Shown: positions 43,390 through 51,660, numbered from the stretch's first letter. The stretch: DNA of 64,000 nucleotides from Streptomyces nigra (GCF_003074055.1 NZ_CP029043.1:3340501-3404500); one strand, 5' to 3'. Program-made: numbers and translations. The notes: generated by a model not told the origin, from the letters alone.

Positions 43390-43405
43390 AGTGGACTAGA
43401 CCTCT
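43390..43405. promoter_or_regulatory. DasR-like box (dre) 2
   Basis: AGTGGACTAGACCTCT agrees with the dre consensus at 14 of 16 positions. It is 18 bp from box 1 centre to centre and overlaps the expected -35 region of nagK. Confidence 0.75.
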
Positions 43406-43420
43406 CGCGGGTTGGCAAGC

Positions 43421-43426
43421 CACACT
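43421..43426 (+). promoter_or_regulatory. Possible -10 hexamer of nagK
   Basis: CACACT ends six bases before the GTG at 43433; a weak match to TANNNT but in the same position as in other leaderless genes of the window. Confidence 0.35.
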
Positions 43427-43432
43427 GTCCCC

Positions 43433-44377
43433 GTGAGACATGTCATCGCCCTCGACGTGGGCGGCACCGGGATGAAGGCCGCCCTGGCCGGGGCGGACGG
43501 CGAGCTGTTCCACCAGGCCCGCCGGCCCACCGGCCGCGCGCGCGGACCGGAGGCCGTCGTCGAGGGCATCCTCGACTTCGCCGCCGAGCTGCGCGCCCAC
43601 GGCGAGCAGCACTTCGGCGAGCCCGCGGCCGCCGCCGGTGTCGCGGTCCCCGGGATCGTCGACCCCGAGCGCGGCCTCGCCGTCTACGCCGCCAACCTGG
43701 GCTGGCGGGACGTCCCGCTGCGCGATCTGCTCGCCGCACGGCTCGGCGGGGTCCCCGTCGCCCTCGGCCACGACGTGCGCACCGGTGGCCTCGCCGAGGG
43801 CCGCGTCGGAGCGGGCCGCGGCGCCGACCGCTTCCTGTTCGTGCCCCTCGGCACCGGGATCGCCGGCGCCATCGGCATCGACGGCCGGGTGGAGGCGGGC
43901 GCGCACGGCTTCGCCGGCGAGATCGGCCATGTCGTCGTCCGGCCCGGCGGCGCCCCCTGCCCCTGCGGACAGCGGGGCTGTCTGGAGCGGTACGCCTCGG
44001 CGGCCGCCGTCAGCGAGGCCTGGGCCGCCGCCTGCGGCGACCCGGAGGCGGACGCCGCGGACTGCGCCAAGGCCGTCCTGTCCGGCGACCCGAACGCCGT
44101 CCGCGTGTGGCGGACGGCCGTGGACGCGCTCGCCGACGGTCTGGTCACCGCCCTCACCCTGCTGGACCCGCGCACCCTGATCATCGGTGGCGGTCTGGCC
44201 GAGGCGGGGGAAACCTTGTTCACACCCCTGCGGGACGCGGTCCGGCGGCGGGTCACCTTCCAGAAGCTGCCGGAGATCGTCCCCGCGGCACTCGGGGACA
44301 CGGCCGGCTGCCTCGGTGCCGGTCTTCTGGCCTGGGATCTCCTCACATCCACCGACCGCACGGAGGAATCGGCCTGA
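43433..44377 (+). CDS. nagK: N-acetylglucosamine kinase (ROK family)
   Basis: A 314-residue sugar kinase phosphorylating GlcNAc to GlcNAc-6-phosphate. The ATP loop is LDVGGTGMKAA, GTGIAGA at 140-146 is the second phosphate motif, and the ROK zinc site is complete: H166 in GEIGH and C176, C178, C183 in CPCGQRGC. GTG 43433 is chosen as the start; a TTG at 43412 would extend it. It is first in a two-gene operon with nagA (stop and start share one base, TGATG). Tandem DasR-like operators upstream match the known control of nagKA in Streptomyces by GlcN-6-phosphate-sensing DasR. Confidence 0.9.
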   Translation: MRHVIALDVGGTGMKAALAGADGELFHQARRPTGRARGPEAVVEGILDFAAELRAHGEQHFGEPAAAAGVAVPGIVDPERGLAVYAANLGWRDVPLRDLLAARLGGVPVALGHDVRTGGLAEGRVGAGRGADRFLFVPLGTGIAGAIGIDGRVEAGAHGFAGEIGHVVVRPGGAPCPCGQRGCLERYASAAAVSEAWAAACGDPEADAADCAKAVLSGDPNAVRVWRTAVDALADGLVTALTLLDPRTLIIGGGLAEAGETLFTPLRDAVRRRVTFQKLPEIVPAALGDTAGCLGAGLLAWDLLTSTDRTEESA

Positions 44378-45579
44378 TGGCAATCCCCTCAGGGGCGCGG
44401 GACAGCGCCACAACGCACCCCCGGCCCGCGGCGGACAGGGGTCCCCTCGTCCTGTCCGGCGCCCACGTGGTCCTGCCGACGGGGACGCTCGAAGAGGGCC
44501 AGGTGATCGTCGACGGCGCCCGGATCGCCGGCACGGCACCGGAGAACGCCCGCCGTGCCGACCTCACCGGCCACTGGATCGTGCCGGGCTTCGTGGACAT
44601 CCACAATCACGGCGGCGGCGGGGCGTCCTTCACCTCGGGCACGCCCGAGGACGTCCTCCAGGGCATCCGCACCCACCGGCTGCACGGCACCACGACCCTG
44701 GTCGCCTCCACCGTCACCGGCGACATGGACTTCCTGACCCGCCGGGCCGGGCTGCTCTCCGAGCTCGCCGAGCAGGGCGACATCGCGGGCATCCACTTCG
44801 AGGGGCCGTTCATCTCGCCGTGCCGCAAGGGCGCGCACTCCGAGGAGCTGCTGCGCGACCCGGACCCGGCGGACGTCCGCAAGCTGGTCGACGCGGCCCG
44901 CGGCCACGCGGCGATGGTCACCCTCGCCACCGAGCTGCCGGGCGGCATCGACTCCGTACGGCTGCTCGCCGAGCACGGCGTGATCGCCGCGATCGGGCAC
45001 ACGGACGCCGGCTACGAGCAGACCGTGGAGGCGATCGACGCCGGCGCGACCGTCGCCACCCATCTGTTCAACGCGATGCCCCCGCTCGGCCACCGCGAGC
45101 CCGGCCCGATCGTGGCCCTGCTCGAGGACGAGCGGGTGACGGTCGAGCTGATCAACGACGGCACCCATCTGCACCCGGCCTCCCTGGAACTGGCGTTCCG
45201 TCACGCGGGCGCCGACCGGGTCGCGTTCATCACGGACGCGATGGACGCCGCCGGCTTCGGCGACGGCCGCTACATGCTCGGCCCACTGGAGGTGGAGGTC
45301 GCCGACGGCGTGGCCCGCCTGGTGGAGGGCGGCTCGATCGCGGGCTCCACCCTCACCCTGGACCGCGCCTTCAAGCGCGCGGTGACCATCGACCGGCTGC
45401 CGGTCGGGGACGTGGTGGCGGCGCTGTCGGCCAACCCGGCCAAGCTGCTCGGCCGCTACGACCGCGTCGGCTCGCTGGAGCCCGGCAAGGACGCCGACCT
45501 GGTCGTCCTGGACGCCGACTTCGAGCTCAAGGGCGTGATGCGCCGCGGTGAATGGGTGATCGATCCCCAACTGGGGTGA
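44377..45579 (+). CDS. nagA: N-acetylglucosamine-6-phosphate deacetylase
   Basis: A 400-residue amidohydrolase removing acetate from GlcNAc-6-phosphate to give GlcN-6-phosphate. Motifs: VPGFVDIHNHGGGG (metal-binding HxH), HFEGPFISP (metal Glu), AIGHTDAGY (His), THLFNAMPPLGHREPG and FITDAMDAAG with the catalytic Asp. The first ~30 residues (up to GPLVLSGAHV) precede the conserved fold and are encoded partly by GC-rich repeat-like DNA (44388-44425). ATG at 44377 overlaps the nagK stop, so the pair is translationally coupled. Confidence 0.95.
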   Translation: MAIPSGARDSATTHPRPAADRGPLVLSGAHVVLPTGTLEEGQVIVDGARIAGTAPENARRADLTGHWIVPGFVDIHNHGGGGASFTSGTPEDVLQGIRTHRLHGTTTLVASTVTGDMDFLTRRAGLLSELAEQGDIAGIHFEGPFISPCRKGAHSEELLRDPDPADVRKLVDAARGHAAMVTLATELPGGIDSVRLLAEHGVIAAIGHTDAGYEQTVEAIDAGATVATHLFNAMPPLGHREPGPIVALLEDERVTVELINDGTHLHPASLELAFRHAGADRVAFITDAMDAAGFGDGRYMLGPLEVEVADGVARLVEGGSIAGSTLTLDRAFKRAVTIDRLPVGDVVAALSANPAKLLGRYDRVGSLEPGKDADLVVLDADFELKGVMRRGEWVIDPQLG

Positions 45580-45595
45580 TGTGTCCGCCTGTTGA

Positions 45596-45639
45596 GGGCG
45601 GTGGTTGTCCTGGGAGACTGTGACGGCCGCCGCCCTTTT
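45596..45639 (+). terminator. nagK-nagA intrinsic terminator
   Basis: Stem GGGCGGTGG/CCGCCGCCC (one G-U pair) followed by TTTT, just after the nagA stop. Confidence 0.6.
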
Positions 45640-45722
45640 GGCATGATCGTGACGCCCGCACCGGACGTCCGCGGGTGAACGGCACACGCATCGAGAACTT
45701 CTTTCGGGGGAGGTCGGCCCAG

Positions 45723-46652
45723 GTGATCCTGACGGTCACGCTGAACACCGCTCTCGACATCACCTACCGGGTCGGGGCGCTGCACCCCCACACCTCCCAC
45801 CGGGTCTCCGAGGTCACCGAACGCGCCGGCGGGAAGGGCCTGAACGTGGCCCGCGTCCTGGCGGCCCTCGGCCACGAGGTGACGGTCACCGGCTTCGCGG
45901 GCGGCGCGACGGGCCGGGAGGTGCGGGAGCGGCTGACCGCCGTCCCCGGGGTGGTCGACGCCCTGGTCCCGGTGACCGGCCCGACCCGGCGCACCGTCGC
46001 CGTCGTCGACGACCGCACCGGTGACACGACCCAGCTGAACGAGCCCGGCCCGACCGTCTCGCCCGCCGAGTGGTCCGCCTTCCAGGAGGCGTACGACACC
46101 CTCGTCGCCGGCGCGTCCGCGGTGGCCCTGTGCGGCAGCCTGCCGCCGGGAGTGCCGGTCGGGGCCTACGCCGGGCTGGTCCGCTCCGCGCGGACGGCCG
46201 GGGTGCCGGTCCTCCTCGACACCAGCGGCGAGGCGCTGCGCCGGGGTGTCGCCGCCCGCCCGGACGTGCTGAAGCCGAACGCCGGGGAACTGGCCGAGCT
46301 GACCGGGTCGCACGAGCCGTCCCGGGCGACGCAGGACGCGCGGCGCAGGGGCGCCCGCGCCGTGGTGGCCTCCCTCGGCGAGGGCGGACTGCTCGCGGTC
46401 ACCCCGGAGGGGCGCTGGCGCGCGGCCCCGCCCGCCCGGCTGCGCGGCAACCCGACGGGCGCCGGCGACGCGGTCGTCGCGGGGCTGCTGTCGGGGCTGG
46501 TCGAGGATCTGGCCTGGCCGGACCGGCTGGCCCGGGCGACGGCGCTGGGCGCGGCGAGCGTGGCGGCACCGACGGCCGGAGAGTTCGACCGGGGCGCCTA
46601 CGAGGACCTGCTGGCCCGGGTGGCGGTGACCGGCGAGGCCACCGCCGCGTGA
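45723..46652 (+). CDS. 1-phosphofructokinase-family (PfkB) sugar kinase
   Basis: A 309-residue ribokinase-fold kinase. The two PfkB signatures are present: GGKGLNVARVLAALGHEV (near residue 35) and NPTGAGDAVVAGLLSGL (near residue 258) with the catalytic Asp. LDTSGEALRRG and RPDVLKPNAGELAELTG are typical of the fructose-1-phosphate/tagatose-6-phosphate kinase branch. GTG 45723 is chosen because GGGGGAGG lies nine bases upstream; a longer in-frame GTG start at 45675 lacks it. It may act on a phosphorylated amino sugar or hexose, but the substrate is not shown. Confidence 0.85.
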   Translation: MILTVTLNTALDITYRVGALHPHTSHRVSEVTERAGGKGLNVARVLAALGHEVTVTGFAGGATGREVRERLTAVPGVVDALVPVTGPTRRTVAVVDDRTGDTTQLNEPGPTVSPAEWSAFQEAYDTLVAGASAVALCGSLPPGVPVGAYAGLVRSARTAGVPVLLDTSGEALRRGVAARPDVLKPNAGELAELTGSHEPSRATQDARRRGARAVVASLGEGGLLAVTPEGRWRAAPPARLRGNPTGAGDAVVAGLLSGLVEDLAWPDRLARATALGAASVAAPTAGEFDRGAYEDLLARVAVTGEATAA

Positions 46653-46662
46653 GCCGTGCCCA

Positions 46663-46805
46663 GGTCGTGTCCGTAAAGTCGCGTCGTCCGCCCGTAGGGC
46701 GGGCCGAGCGGCGTCCGGTGCGTGCTCCGGGGGTACCCCCTGCTCGAAGAGCTTGGGGGAGCGTGCCGGGCGTCGAACGGCAGGCGGGACTTTGCGGACA
46801 CGGCC
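46663..46805. mobile_element. MITE-like element, copy C (143 bp) with insertion
   Basis: Same element as at 3000-3080 in opposite orientation: terminal repeats GGTCGTGTCCGTAAAGTC and, inward from the right, GGCCGTGTCCGCAAAGTC. It differs from copy A by an extra 62 bp at 46701-46762. TA follows the right end; the left flank is CA. It lies between the converging PfkB kinase and the carbohydrate-binding membrane protein. Confidence 0.75.
46729..46760. repeat. Hairpin cassette nested in MITE copy C
   Basis: GGGGGTACCCCC (a perfect 12-bp palindrome) followed by a second imperfect stem ending TTGGGGGA. The ends match the cassette inside the sacsin-like gene at 6819-6852. Confidence 0.6.
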
Positions 46806-46816
46806 TAGGACATGGC

Positions 46817-47755
46817 CTAGGACTTGACCCAGCCCTTGACCAGCCACACCTGGTCGAGCAGGGCGTCGCACTGGTTGCCCTCCTCGCACGACACCTTGAT
46901 CGTGTTCGTGCCCTTGTTGAGCTGGACGTAGTTGTAGGTCTTCGTCCAGCCCTTCTCGTAGTCGCCCTCGGCGGCGTTCGCGTAGTTCTTGAGGTTGACC
47001 GGAGCGGTGGAGGGCGTGCCGTTGACCGTGAGCGTGGCGTTCTGGTCCTTGCCCGGGACGCTGTAGCCGACGTAGACGGTGTACTTGCCGCCCTTCGGGA
47101 TGCCGTTCACCGTCCAGGTGACCGACGAGCCGACCTGGTTGAAACCGGTGACGTACACGCCGCCGTCCGCCTGGGCGCCCTTGACGTCGGACGCGGTGGC
47201 CGCGGTGCCGCCGAGGGCCAGCGTCTTGGCGTCGCTCTTCGGCAGCTCGACCTCGTCACCGGGGTCGGTGGTCTTCGAGGGCTTGGACTCCGCGCTCTGG
47301 GACTGCGTCGGGCCCGCCTGCGCGCCGTCGCCCGAGGGGTCGTCCTCGTCGTCGCCGCCGAGCATGGCCACGCTGATGCCGATGACGACCGCCGCGACGA
47401 CCGCGATGGCGCCGATCAGCAGGCCCTTGGTGTTGGGCCCGCGACCGCGACCGCCGCCACCGGTTCCGGCGCTGTGGGACATCTGGGTCGTCTGCGCCCC
47501 GCCGGGCAGGGTCTCCGGGGCCGCGTAGTGCGCGTTGGGCTGGCCGTAGGCGCCCTGCTGCTGCGGTATCTGGCCGGGACCGGCCGGCTGCTGGCCGTAC
47601 TGGCGCTGGCCGACGGTCCGCACCCGGTTGACGGCGTTCGGGTAGCCGTAGCCACCGGACGGGGGCTGGGCGCCGTTGGCCTGCCCGTCGGCGTAGAGGT
47701 AGCCGAACGGGTCGTCGTCCTCGGGCGTAGTGGCGCCGTTGTTGCCGGACGTCAT
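46817..47755 (-). CDS. Membrane-anchored protein with C-terminal CBM-like domain
   Basis: A 312-residue protein: a Gly/Gln/Pro/Tyr-rich cytosolic tail (residues 1-105, including GGYGYPNAVNRVRTVGQR), one transmembrane helix (about 109-132, KGLLIGAIAVVAAVVIGISV), an acidic Ser/Thr linker, and a beta-sandwich of ~120 residues resembling carbohydrate-binding family 35 (GVYVTGFNQVGSSVTWTVNG, YVQLNKGTNTIKVSCE). It probably sits in the membrane and binds a cell-surface glycan. Its TAG stop lies in CCTAGG sequence next to the MITE-like end. Starting ATG 47755 follows AGGAGTACC. Confidence 0.75.
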   Translation of the reverse strand: MTSGNNGATTPEDDDPFGYLYADGQANGAQPPSGGYGYPNAVNRVRTVGQRQYGQQPAGPGQIPQQQGAYGQPNAHYAAPETLPGGAQTTQMSHSAGTGGGGRGRGPNTKGLLIGAIAVVAAVVIGISVAMLGGDDEDDPSGDGAQAGPTQSQSAESKPSKTTDPGDEVELPKSDAKTLALGGTAATASDVKGAQADGGVYVTGFNQVGSSVTWTVNGIPKGGKYTVYVGYSVPGKDQNATLTVNGTPSTAPVNLKNYANAAEGDYEKGWTKTYNYVQLNKGTNTIKVSCEEGNQCDALLDQVWLVKGWVKS

Positions 47756-47872
47756 CCCTTGGTACTCCTCACCAGGTGCGGGCTGCGATGCAGGGGGTCA
47801 GAGTGGCGAGCCTACCCGCTCCTGTGCGCCCAAACGGGTGACTCACACCGCACCAGCTCGCTGACCTGGACT

Positions 47873-49579
47873 TCATCCCGCCCGTCTGTGCTGTTTGGGA
47901 CGAGATCGTTTCTCTACGTACATCCGCTCGTCGGCGGACTTCAACACTTCGTCCGCGGTCATTCCGCAGTGTGCCCATCCGATGCCGAAGCTGGCGCCCA
48001 CGCGCACGGCCCGGCCCTCGGCCCGGATGGGCTGGATGATCTCGTTGCGCAGCCGGACGGCGAGGTCCTGGGCGTCGGCCCGGCCGAGCCCGTCCGCGAG
48101 GATCACGAACTCGTCGCCGCCGAGCCGGGCGACCGTGTCGCCGTCGCGGACGCCCCGGGTCAGCCGCCGGGCCACCTCGATGAGGACCGCGTCACCCGCG
48201 TTGTGCCCGAACCGGTCGTTGATCGACTTGAAGCCGTCGAGGTCGCAGAAGAGCACCGCGAGGCCCTTGGTGCCGTCGTCGCGCCCGGACTCCTCGGGCG
48301 CGACGGTGTGCACATGGTGGTCGTAGGCGTCCAGCGCCGCCGAGCCGGGGAAGTCGAAGCCGTGCCCGTTGGCGTCGAAGACGGCGGGGTGGCCGTAGGC
48401 GGCGTCCGTGGACTCCAGCGCGCCCGCGTGCGCCTGGCGCTTGCACAGCCGGGCGGACAGGCGTGAGCGCAGCTCCGCCGAGTTCGGCAGGCCGGTGAGC
48501 GAGTCGTGGGAGGCGCGGTGGGCGAGCTGGAGCTCGCGGCGCTTGCGCTCCTCGATGTCCTCGACATGGGTGAGCAGGAAGCGCGGGCCGTCGGCGGCGT
48601 CCGCGACCACGCTGTTGCGCAGGGAGACCCAGACATAGGTGCCGTCCCGGCGCGCGAGCCGCAGCTCGGCCCGGCCGCCCTCGGCGGAGGTGCGCAGCAG
48701 GGTGCCGATGTCCTCGGGGTGGACCAGGTCGGAGAAGGAGTAGCGGCGCATCGCGGAGGCCGGGCGGCCGAGCAGCCGGCACAGGGCGTCGTTGGTGCGC
48801 AGGATGCGGCCGTGCTGGTCGCCGCCCATCTCGGCGATCGCCATGCCGGAGGGCGCGTACTCGAAGGCCTGCCGGAAGCTCTCCTCGCTGGCCCGCAGCG
48901 CCTGCTGGTCGCGCTCCAGACGGACCAGGGCGCGCTGCATATTCGCGCGTAGACGTGCGTTGCTGATGGCGATGGCGGCCTGGAAGGCGTACATCTGGAG
49001 CGCTTCGCGGCCCCAGGCGCCGGGCAGCCGGCCGTTGCGCGGGCGGTCGACCGATAGCACGCCGATCAGCTCGCCGCACGCGCCGCCGTGCACGCCGGGC
49101 GTGTACATCGGGGCGAAGAGGCGGTCGGCGGGGTGCCACTCGTCCTCGAAGCGGGGCGCGGGGCCCTCGGTGTACCACTGCGGGACGTCGTCGTCGTCGA
49201 GGACCCAGCCCTCGGTGTGCGGGATGAAGACCAGGTCGCCCCAGTGCTCGCCCATGTTCAGCCGGCGGTCCCAGGAATCGCGGGAGCCGACGCGGCCGGT
49301 GATGAGGGCCTCGGCCGCCGGGTTGCCGGCGAAGGCGGCGACCACGAGATCGCCGTCGGGGCGCACCAGGTTGACGCAGGCGAGTTCGTAGCCGAGGCCG
49401 TTGACGACGCCGTCGGCGACGGTCTGGAGGGTGTCGGCCAGGCTGCGAGCCGTGTTCATGTCAGCCATGACCTGGTGCAGTTGCCGCAGGGTCGCAAGAC
49501 GGACGTACGGTTCCGACTCGGTCTCCATGCTCACCCTCCCCCCGAGACCTCGCAGCGCTTCAAGGGTGCTCTTCGGCAT
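47873..49579 (-). CDS. cdgB: Diguanylate cyclase (GAF-PAS-GGDEF)
   Basis: A 568-residue cyclase making cyclic di-GMP from two GTP. Order: GAF-like domain (~35-215), short coiled coil, PAS domain (~235-350, FRQAFEYAPSGMAIAE) with PAC tail (THVEDIEERKRRELQL), then the GGDEF domain. The active site is intact, GGDEF at 487-491, with the inhibitory I-site RDGD at 478-481, so it should be active and feedback-inhibited. An insertion of ~50 residues within the GGDEF domain is rich in His/Asp/Gly. This layout matches CdgB of S. coelicolor, which affects development. The start is ATG 49579, with a BldD-type box 50-65 bases upstream. Confidence 0.92.
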   Translation of the reverse strand: MPKSTLEALRGLGGRVSMETESEPYVRLATLRQLHQVMADMNTARSLADTLQTVADGVVNGLGYELACVNLVRPDGDLVVAAFAGNPAAEALITGRVGSRDSWDRRLNMGEHWGDLVFIPHTEGWVLDDDDVPQWYTEGPAPRFEDEWHPADRLFAPMYTPGVHGGACGELIGVLSVDRPRNGRLPGAWGREALQMYAFQAAIAISNARLRANMQRALVRLERDQQALRASEESFRQAFEYAPSGMAIAEMGGDQHGRILRTNDALCRLLGRPASAMRRYSFSDLVHPEDIGTLLRTSAEGGRAELRLARRDGTYVWVSLRNSVVADAADGPRFLLTHVEDIEERKRRELQLAHRASHDSLTGLPNSAELRSRLSARLCKRQAHAGALESTDAAYGHPAVFDANGHGFDFPGSAALDAYDHHVHTVAPEESGRDDGTKGLAVLFCDLDGFKSINDRFGHNAGDAVLIEVARRLTRGVRDGDTVARLGGDEFVILADGLGRADAQDLAVRLRNEIIQPIRAEGRAVRVGASFGIGWAHCGMTADEVLKSADERMYVEKRSRPKQHRRAG

Positions 49580-49629
49580 ATCGTCCTTGCTGGGTTCACC
49601 GCCACTGAATCACAGCGCGCTGCCCACTC

Positions 49630-49644
49630 GGTACACAGGGTCAA
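49630..49644. promoter_or_regulatory. BldD-type box before cdgB
   Basis: On the minus strand TTGACCCTGTGTACC; compared with the published BldD pattern (nTnACnC(A/T)GnGTnAn) only the last A differs. BldD, a c-di-GMP receptor, is known to control cdgB-type genes. Confidence 0.65.
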
Positions 49645-49658
49645 CAATTAATGGCCCT

Positions 49659-49674
49659 TGTGACTCAAGTCACA
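49659..49674. promoter_or_regulatory. Crp-like site TGTGA-N6-TCACA
   Basis: A perfect inverted repeat, TGTGACT-CA-AGTCACA, in the 275-bp space between cdgB and the flavin reductase gene. Confidence 0.55.
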
Positions 49675-49716
49675 GAAGAACATGAACAATTGAGCGGCGT
49701 TTCCGCGTTTTTCCTG

Positions 49717-49733
49717 TGCGTTCACAGAACGCA
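49717..49733. promoter_or_regulatory. 17-bp inverted repeat
   Basis: TGCGTTC-ACA-GAACGCA, perfect 7-bp arms; unidentified regulator site. Confidence 0.45.
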
Positions 49734-49842
49734 AACTTGGCGCCTGTGTGGAGGTGCCGCGAAACGCCCCGGAAGCCCGTACGTCGCGAGTCCTAGGTCC
49801 GTTCTCGTCCGCAGGCCCGATGTGCCCGCCGTCGGCCGACAT

Positions 49843-49848
49843 TAGCGT
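49843..49848 (+). promoter_or_regulatory. -10-like hexamer for a leaderless start
   Basis: TAGCGT ends six bases before the GTG at 49855. Confidence 0.45.
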
Positions 49849-49854
49849 TTCCCC

Positions 49855-50454
49855 GTGCCGAACTTCACCACTCCCGCGCCGCCCGTCACCGCCGTCCTCC
49901 CCGCCTCGCGCGGCCCCCACGGGCATGCTGAGGGAGTGAGCAACGACGAGTTCCGCGCCGCCATGTCGCGGCTGGCCGCGGGTGTGGTGCTGGTGACCGC
50001 CCTGGAGCCGTCCCTGGACCCCGACGACCCGCACGCGCCGGCCGGCGAGGACGTCGGGATGACGGCCACCGCCTTTCTGTCCGTGTCCCTGGACCCGCCG
50101 TTGGTGCTGGTCAGCCTGCGGGAGGGCTCGCGCATGGACGACCTGCTCGACGAGCAGCCGCTGTGGGCGGTGTCCGTCCTCTCCGAGAGCCAGCGGCACA
50201 TCGCGGGCCGCTTCGCCATGAAGGGCCGGGTGAGCGACCGGCTGCTCTTCGCCGACATCCCGTACACGCGCGGCGCCGAGACGGGCGCCCCGTTGGTGGG
50301 CGGCGCGCTCGCCACGCTGGAGTGCCGCACCGAGCAGCGCGTGACCGCCGGCGACCACACGCTGGTGATCGGCCGCGTCCTGACGGCCTCGCTGCCGAGT
50401 CCGGACGGCGGTCCGCTGACGTATTTCCGGGGCCGTTACCGGCAGTTGAGGTGA
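49855..50454 (+). CDS. Flavin reductase-family protein
   Basis: A 199-residue protein of the flavin-reductase-like split-barrel family. The conserved core is SNDEFRAAMSRLAAGVVLVT, GMTATAFLSVSLDPPLVLVSL, WAVSVLSESQRHIAGRFA and the VGGALATLECR/VIGRVL pair. It binds flavin and may supply reduced FMN to a monooxygenase or carry out a small reduction; no monooxygenase gene is close. GTG 49855 is preferred because of its leaderless-type promoter; GTG 49936 is an alternative that still keeps the full domain. Confidence 0.87.
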   Translation: MPNFTTPAPPVTAVLPASRGPHGHAEGVSNDEFRAAMSRLAAGVVLVTALEPSLDPDDPHAPAGEDVGMTATAFLSVSLDPPLVLVSLREGSRMDDLLDEQPLWAVSVLSESQRHIAGRFAMKGRVSDRLLFADIPYTRGAETGAPLVGGALATLECRTEQRVTAGDHTLVIGRVLTASLPSPDGGPLTYFRGRYRQLR

Positions 50455-50518
50455 TCTCCGCGCGCGATGAGCGGCCGTCGCGGAGGAAATTCCCGCGCCC
50501 GTGGAAGATCGCGCGGCT

Positions 50519-50524
50519 TACCCT
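50519..50524 (+). promoter_or_regulatory. -10-like hexamer for a leaderless start
   Basis: TACCCT ends six bases before the ATG at 50531. Confidence 0.45.
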
Positions 50525-50530
50525 CCCGGG

Positions 50531-51022
50531 ATGACGTCGATCACTTCCTCGCCGCGCCTCGAAAAGATCACACCTGGAAATCTCGAGTCCGCCACGGGCA
50601 TACGGGTCCGCCCCGACCAGGAACACGCGGTGACCCCGGTCGTGGAGTCCCTCGCCGAGGCGTACGTCCACCCCGAGGGGGTGGCCTGGCCGCGGCTGAT
50701 CATGGACGGGGAGCGCCCGGTCGGCTTCCTGATGGCCTTCCTCGACATCGACTGGCTCGGCGACGGCGGCAGCGTGCGCCGCTCGGGGCTGTGGCGGCTG
50801 AACATCGACGCGCGTGAGCAGGGCCGTGGCTACGGCCGGTTCGCGGTCGCGTCCGTGGCCGCCGAGATCCGCCGCCGCGGCGGCCGTGAGCTGTTCGTCA
50901 CCTGGCACCCGGGCCCGGACGGCCCCGAGGGCTTCTACCTCGGCCTGGGCTTCCGTACGACCGGGGAGACGTCCGGCGACCAGACGGTGGGCGTGCTGGA
51001 CCTGACGACGGCGAGTCTCTAA
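50531..51022 (+). CDS. GNAT acetyltransferase (diamine-type)
   Basis: A 163-residue GNAT enzyme. The acetyl-CoA site is REQGRGYGRFAVAS (Q/RxxGxG/A) and the closing strand is FYLGLGFRTTGE. The N-terminal part (LEKITPGNLESATGIRV, PVVESLAEAYVHPEG and GFLMAFLDIDW) resembles spermine/spermidine-type acetyltransferases (BltD/PaiA branch). A polyamine or aminoglycoside-like amine is a plausible substrate, not shown. A TACCCT hexamer six bases before the ATG suggests a leaderless mRNA. Confidence 0.82.
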   Translation: MTSITSSPRLEKITPGNLESATGIRVRPDQEHAVTPVVESLAEAYVHPEGVAWPRLIMDGERPVGFLMAFLDIDWLGDGGSVRRSGLWRLNIDAREQGRGYGRFAVASVAAEIRRRGGRELFVTWHPGPDGPEGFYLGLGFRTTGETSGDQTVGVLDLTTASL

Positions 51023-51040
51023 GGGCTGTCCCGAGAGCCT

Positions 51041-51478
51041 TCAGGTCCAGTCCCGGCCGGAGCGGCCGCGCTTGGTCCGGGCGCGCTGCTTCTTCTGCTG
51101 CAGCCGCCGCTCGTTGATCCCGCGCGGGACGCGGGTGGGGCGGCGCGGCTTGGGCGGCGGGGCCGTCGCCTCCGCGAGCAGCGAGGCCATCCGTACGGCG
51201 GCGGTCTCGCGGTTGCGCCACTGGGAGCGGTGCTCGGAGGACCGTACGGTCAGGACGCCGTCGACGAGCCGGCCGGCCAGCCGCTCCAGCGCCCGCTGCT
51301 TCCACACCTCGGGCAGCGCCTCGGTGGCCGCGAGGTCGAAGCGCAGCTCGACCTGCGAGTCGCTGGTGTTGACGTGCTGGCCCCCGGGACCGCCCGAGCG
51401 CGAGAAACGCCACATGAGCTCGGTCTCCGGGAGGGAGACGGAGCCGCGGATGACATGGGGACCGGACATGTCCTCCAT
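51041..51478 (-). CDS. arfB: Alternative ribosome-rescue factor ArfB
   Basis: A 145-residue peptidyl-tRNA hydrolase of the release-factor-2 catalytic-domain type that frees stalled ribosomes. The catalytic GGQ is at 32-34 (SGGPGGQHVN), and the C-terminal tail is strongly basic (RRLQQKKQRARTKRGRSGRD), as required to enter the empty mRNA channel. ATG 51478 is used; a second in-frame ATG at 51469 is possible. It converges on the acetyltransferase gene with an 18-bp gap. Confidence 0.92.
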   Translation of the reverse strand: MEDMSGPHVIRGSVSLPETELMWRFSRSGGPGGQHVNTSDSQVELRFDLAATEALPEVWKQRALERLAGRLVDGVLTVRSSEHRSQWRNRETAAVRMASLLAEATAPPPKPRRPTRVPRGINERRLQQKKQRARTKRGRSGRDWT

Positions 51479-51660
51479 GGTCCCGCGCCTGTCCCGTCCA
51501 CGTCACGCGAATATCGGCGGCGTACCGGTGGCGGTTGCCCCCTGCGGGCGTACTTCGGCAAAGAAAGTAAAGACACCTGGAACTGAGGTACCGCTCCCCG
51601 CGTTCATAGGGGTAGCTGTAGCTTCTAGCCGTACCGCAACGAGGGAAGGGACTCCCAACA

